From: Calendula officinalis
Taxonomy: Eukaryota > Streptophyta > Magnoliopsida > Asterales > Asteraceae
Length of the DNA stretch: 64,000 nucleotides
NCBI GenBank assembly: GCA_963853835.1
Contig: OY970832.1
Location: 34,690,063-34,754,062 of the forward strand
Direction: 5' to 3'
The stretch's first letter is position 1. Every line of letters starts with the position of its first letter. A model generated the notes under the pieces. It was not told the origin of the DNA. It saw only the letters and a list, made by a program, of their open reading frames with translations, and did no database searches. This document shows, one piece after another, positions 61,878-64,000 of the stretch. The position numbers were made by a program, and so were the translations under genes.

Positions 61878-63687
61878 ACGCAATCTTGGATATTGAAGAG
61901 TTCGGGCCGAAGAGGGATGTTCGGGCCGAAGTGGTGTTCGGGCCGAAGTGGGATGTTCGGGCCGAAGTGGTGTTCGGGCCGAAGTGGTGTTCGGGCCGAA
62001 GTGGTGTTCGGGCCGAAGTTCGGTGTTCGGGCCGAGGATGATGTTCGGGCCGAGGTTGAAGATCGGGCCGAGGTCGGAGTTCGGGCCGAGGTTGAAGTTC
62101 GGGCCGAGGTTGAAGTTCGGGCCGAAAATGAAGTTCGGGCCGGGAACAGTGAAGAGTTCGGGCCGAACTTGTTCTTGGTAGTGACGAACGAACCAGCTAT
62201 TTTGGTTACTCGTGGCGTGAAACGGACACCCTAGCTGAAAGTTATGAATGTTTTAGTATATCACCTTTTGTCACGCAATCTTGGATATTGAAGAGTTCGG
62301 GCCGAAGAGGGATGTTCGGGCCGAAGTGGAGTTCGGGCCGAAGTGGGATGTTCGGGCCGAAGTGGTGTTCGGGCCGAAGTGGTGTTCGGGCCGAAGTTCG
62401 GTGTTCGGGCCGAAGTTCGGTGTTCGGGCCGAGGATGATGTTCGGGCCGAGGTTGAAGTTCGGGCCGAGGTCGGAGTTCGGGCCGAGGTTGAAGTTCGGG
62501 CCGAGGTTGAAGTTCGGGCCGAAAATGAAGTTCGGGCCGGGAACAGTGAAGAGTTCGGGCCGAACTTGTTCTTGGCAGTGACGAACGAACCAGCTATTTT
62601 GGTTACTCGTGGGCGTGAAACGGACACCCGAGCTGAAAGTTATGAATGTTTTAGTATAGCACCTTTTGTCACACAATCTTGGATATTGAAGAGTTCGGGC
62701 CGAAGAGGGATGTTCGGGCCGAAGTGGTGTTCGGGCCGAAGTTCGGTGTTCGGGCCGAGGATGATGTTCGGGCCGAGGTTGAAGTTCGGGCCGAGGTCGG
62801 AGTTCGGGCCGAGGTTGAAGTTCGGGCCGAAAATGAAGTTCGGGCCGGGAACAGTGAAGAGTTCGGGCCGAACTTGTTCTTGGCAGTGACGAACGAACCA
62901 GCTATTTTGGTTACTCGTGGGCGTGAAACGGACACCCGAGCTGAAAGTTATGAATGTTTTAGTATATCACCTTTTGTCACACAATCTTGGATATTGAAGA
63001 GTTCGGGCCGAAGAGGGATGTTCGGGCCGAAGTGGTGTTCGGGCGGAAGTGGTGTTCGGGCCGAAGTTCGGTGTTCGGGCCGAGGATGATGTTCGGGCCG
63101 AGGTTGGAGTTCGGGCCGAGGTCGGAGTTCGGGCCGAGGTTGAAGTTCGGGCCGAGGTTGAAGTTCGGGCCGAAAATGAAGTTCGGGCCGGGAACAATGA
63201 AGAGTTCGGGCCGAACTTGTTCTTGGCAGTGACGAACGAACCAGCTATTTTGGTCACTCGTGGGCGTGAAACGGACACCCGAGCTGAAAGTTATGAATGT
63301 TTTAGTATAGTACCTTTTGTCACACAATCTTGGATATTGAAGAGTTCGGGCCGAAGAGGGATGTTCGGGCCGAAGTGGTGTTCGGGCCGAAGTGGGATGT
63401 TCGGGCCGAAGTGGTGTTCGGGCTGAAGTTCGGTGTTCGGGCCGAGGATGATGTTCGGGCCGAGGTTGAAGTTCGGGCCGAGGTCGGACTTCGGGCCGAG
63501 GTTAAAGTTCGGGCCGACGTTGAAGTTCGGGCCGAAAATGAAGTTCGGGCCAGGAACAGTGAAGAGTTCGGGCCGAACTTGTTCTTGGCAGTGACGAACG
63601 AACCAGCTATTTTGGTTACTCATGGGTGTGAAACGGACACCCGAGCTGAAAGTTATGAATGTTTTAGTATAGTACCTTTTGTCACAC

Positions 63688-64000
63688 TGTGACAACTCTC
63701 GAAAATGGACCGGTTAACCATCATCGATTGTAACCGAGCACTGAAATGTAACACAAGTTGTTATTAATAAAATACGTTTTGGGATATAAACCTAGCATTT
63801 AAAATCTTATTATGTGTCGATCATACACATTCTAACGCAAACACTTGGTGCATATCAATAATCTATTGAAATTAGCCACCCTTCGGTAGGAAACACAAAT
63901 TTGCGAGTTGGTGACCCGTAAAAGTGAATTATAATCAATTCAATTATAAATATATTTATATTTTTCAACACAATATAGTCAAAGCATAGGCTGCTAACTA
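63688..64000 (+). mobile_element. Start of a third probable LTR (TGTGACAACTC...), truncated by the window end
   Basis: The array ends at 63687 and the next base begins TGTGACAACTCTCG, an LTR-like terminus, followed by AT-rich non-coding DNA to the window end. No coding motif is seen in these 313 bases. The call rests on the TG start, the sharp boundary with the array and the composition. The other end and any primer binding site lie outside the window. Confidence 0.5.

Larger units (their letters stand above)
32047..63687 (+). repeat. Tandem array of 89 monomers of about 343-380 bp made of 18-bp TTCGGGCC subrepeats
   Basis: I counted 89 monomers, each headed by ACACAATCTTGGATATTG or a variant, starting at 32048, 32357, 32734 and so on to 63322, over 31.6 kb. 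Each has two parts. The first is a series of TTCGGGCCGA-headed units, mostly 18 bp (for example TTCGGGCCGAGGTTGAAG, with GGTCGGAG and AAAATGAAG variants). The second is a roughly 125-bp single-copy part with CTTGTTCTTGGCAGTGACGA, AAACGGACACCCGAGC and AGTTATGAATGTTTTAG. Usual monomer lengths are 343, 361-362 and 379-380 bp, which are steps of one 18-bp subrepeat. TTCGG-G-CCGAA is an odd palindrome with 5-bp arms. Stop-poor 18-bp units give long open frames on both strands (EVEVRA, FGPRLK; NFNLGP, TSTSAR), which are not genes. Position suggests expansion of LTR-derived sequence. Confidence 0.96.

Noticed and set aside
32047..63687. CRISPR array or rDNA intergenic spacer repeats.
   Set aside because: There are no unique spacers between repeats and no cas or rRNA genes. 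The organism is a plant, and the repeats are nested satellites.
32053..63695. Many overlapping open frames on both strands (EVEVRAE, FGPRLK, NFNLGP, TSTSAR repeats; up to 326 codons at 43274-44254).
   Set aside because: They arise from stop-poor 18-bp subrepeats. Monomer lengths such as 343 and 362 are not multiples of three, so no single frame is conserved across the array, and frames exist on both strands at once.

Overview
The window is repeat-dominated nuclear DNA from a flowering plant. The evidence is two plant LTR-retrotransposon remnants (Ty1/copia and Ty3/gypsy), an initiator-tRNA-Met primer binding site, AT-rich LTRs of about 2 kb, and no bacterial-style gene packing. The Gag and integrase sequences resemble elements I associate with eudicots, perhaps Asteraceae, but that is a weak guess. 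I see no intact host gene, no RNA gene and no CRISPR array. Almost every open reading frame longer than 60 codons is a by-product of tandem repeats.

Layout. (1) 1-1990, minus strand: a decayed Ty1/copia gag-protease-integrase, broken by stops and frameshifts and cut by the window edge inside integrase. (2) About 1991-3900: non-coding DNA, probably that element's leader and LTR. (3) 3877-5444, minus: Gag and the start of protease of a Ty3/gypsy element, cut short where the copia sequence begins, so the copia element probably inserted into it. (4) 5627-5639: the gypsy primer binding site, followed by its complete 5' LTR at 5643-7700. (5) 7701-31122: about 23.4 kb of a degenerate heptamer array, AAGGCTC on the plus strand (GAGCCTT on the minus), roughly 3,300 units. 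(6) 31123-32046: the start of a second gypsy-type LTR on the plus strand, with a TATA box. (7) 32047-63687: about 31.6 kb of a second array, 89 monomers of about 343-380 bp, each built from 18-bp TTCGGGCC-containing subrepeats and organised into several generations of higher-order repeats. (8) 63688-64000: the start of what looks like a third LTR (TGTGACAAC...).

How the parts relate. The outer 5' ends of two LTRs, pointing away from each other, directly abut the heptamer array. This suggests that both elements inserted into a once longer array. The second array lies downstream of an LTR TATA box and probably grew by amplification of LTR-derived sequence. Its right end stops exactly at another LTR terminus. 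The most unusual content is the pair of neighbouring arrays. The heptamer consensus has cytosines only in CHH context, while the 18-bp subrepeat is CpG-rich, so the two should depend on different DNA-methylation pathways. Both arrays carry clear records of segmental amplification.
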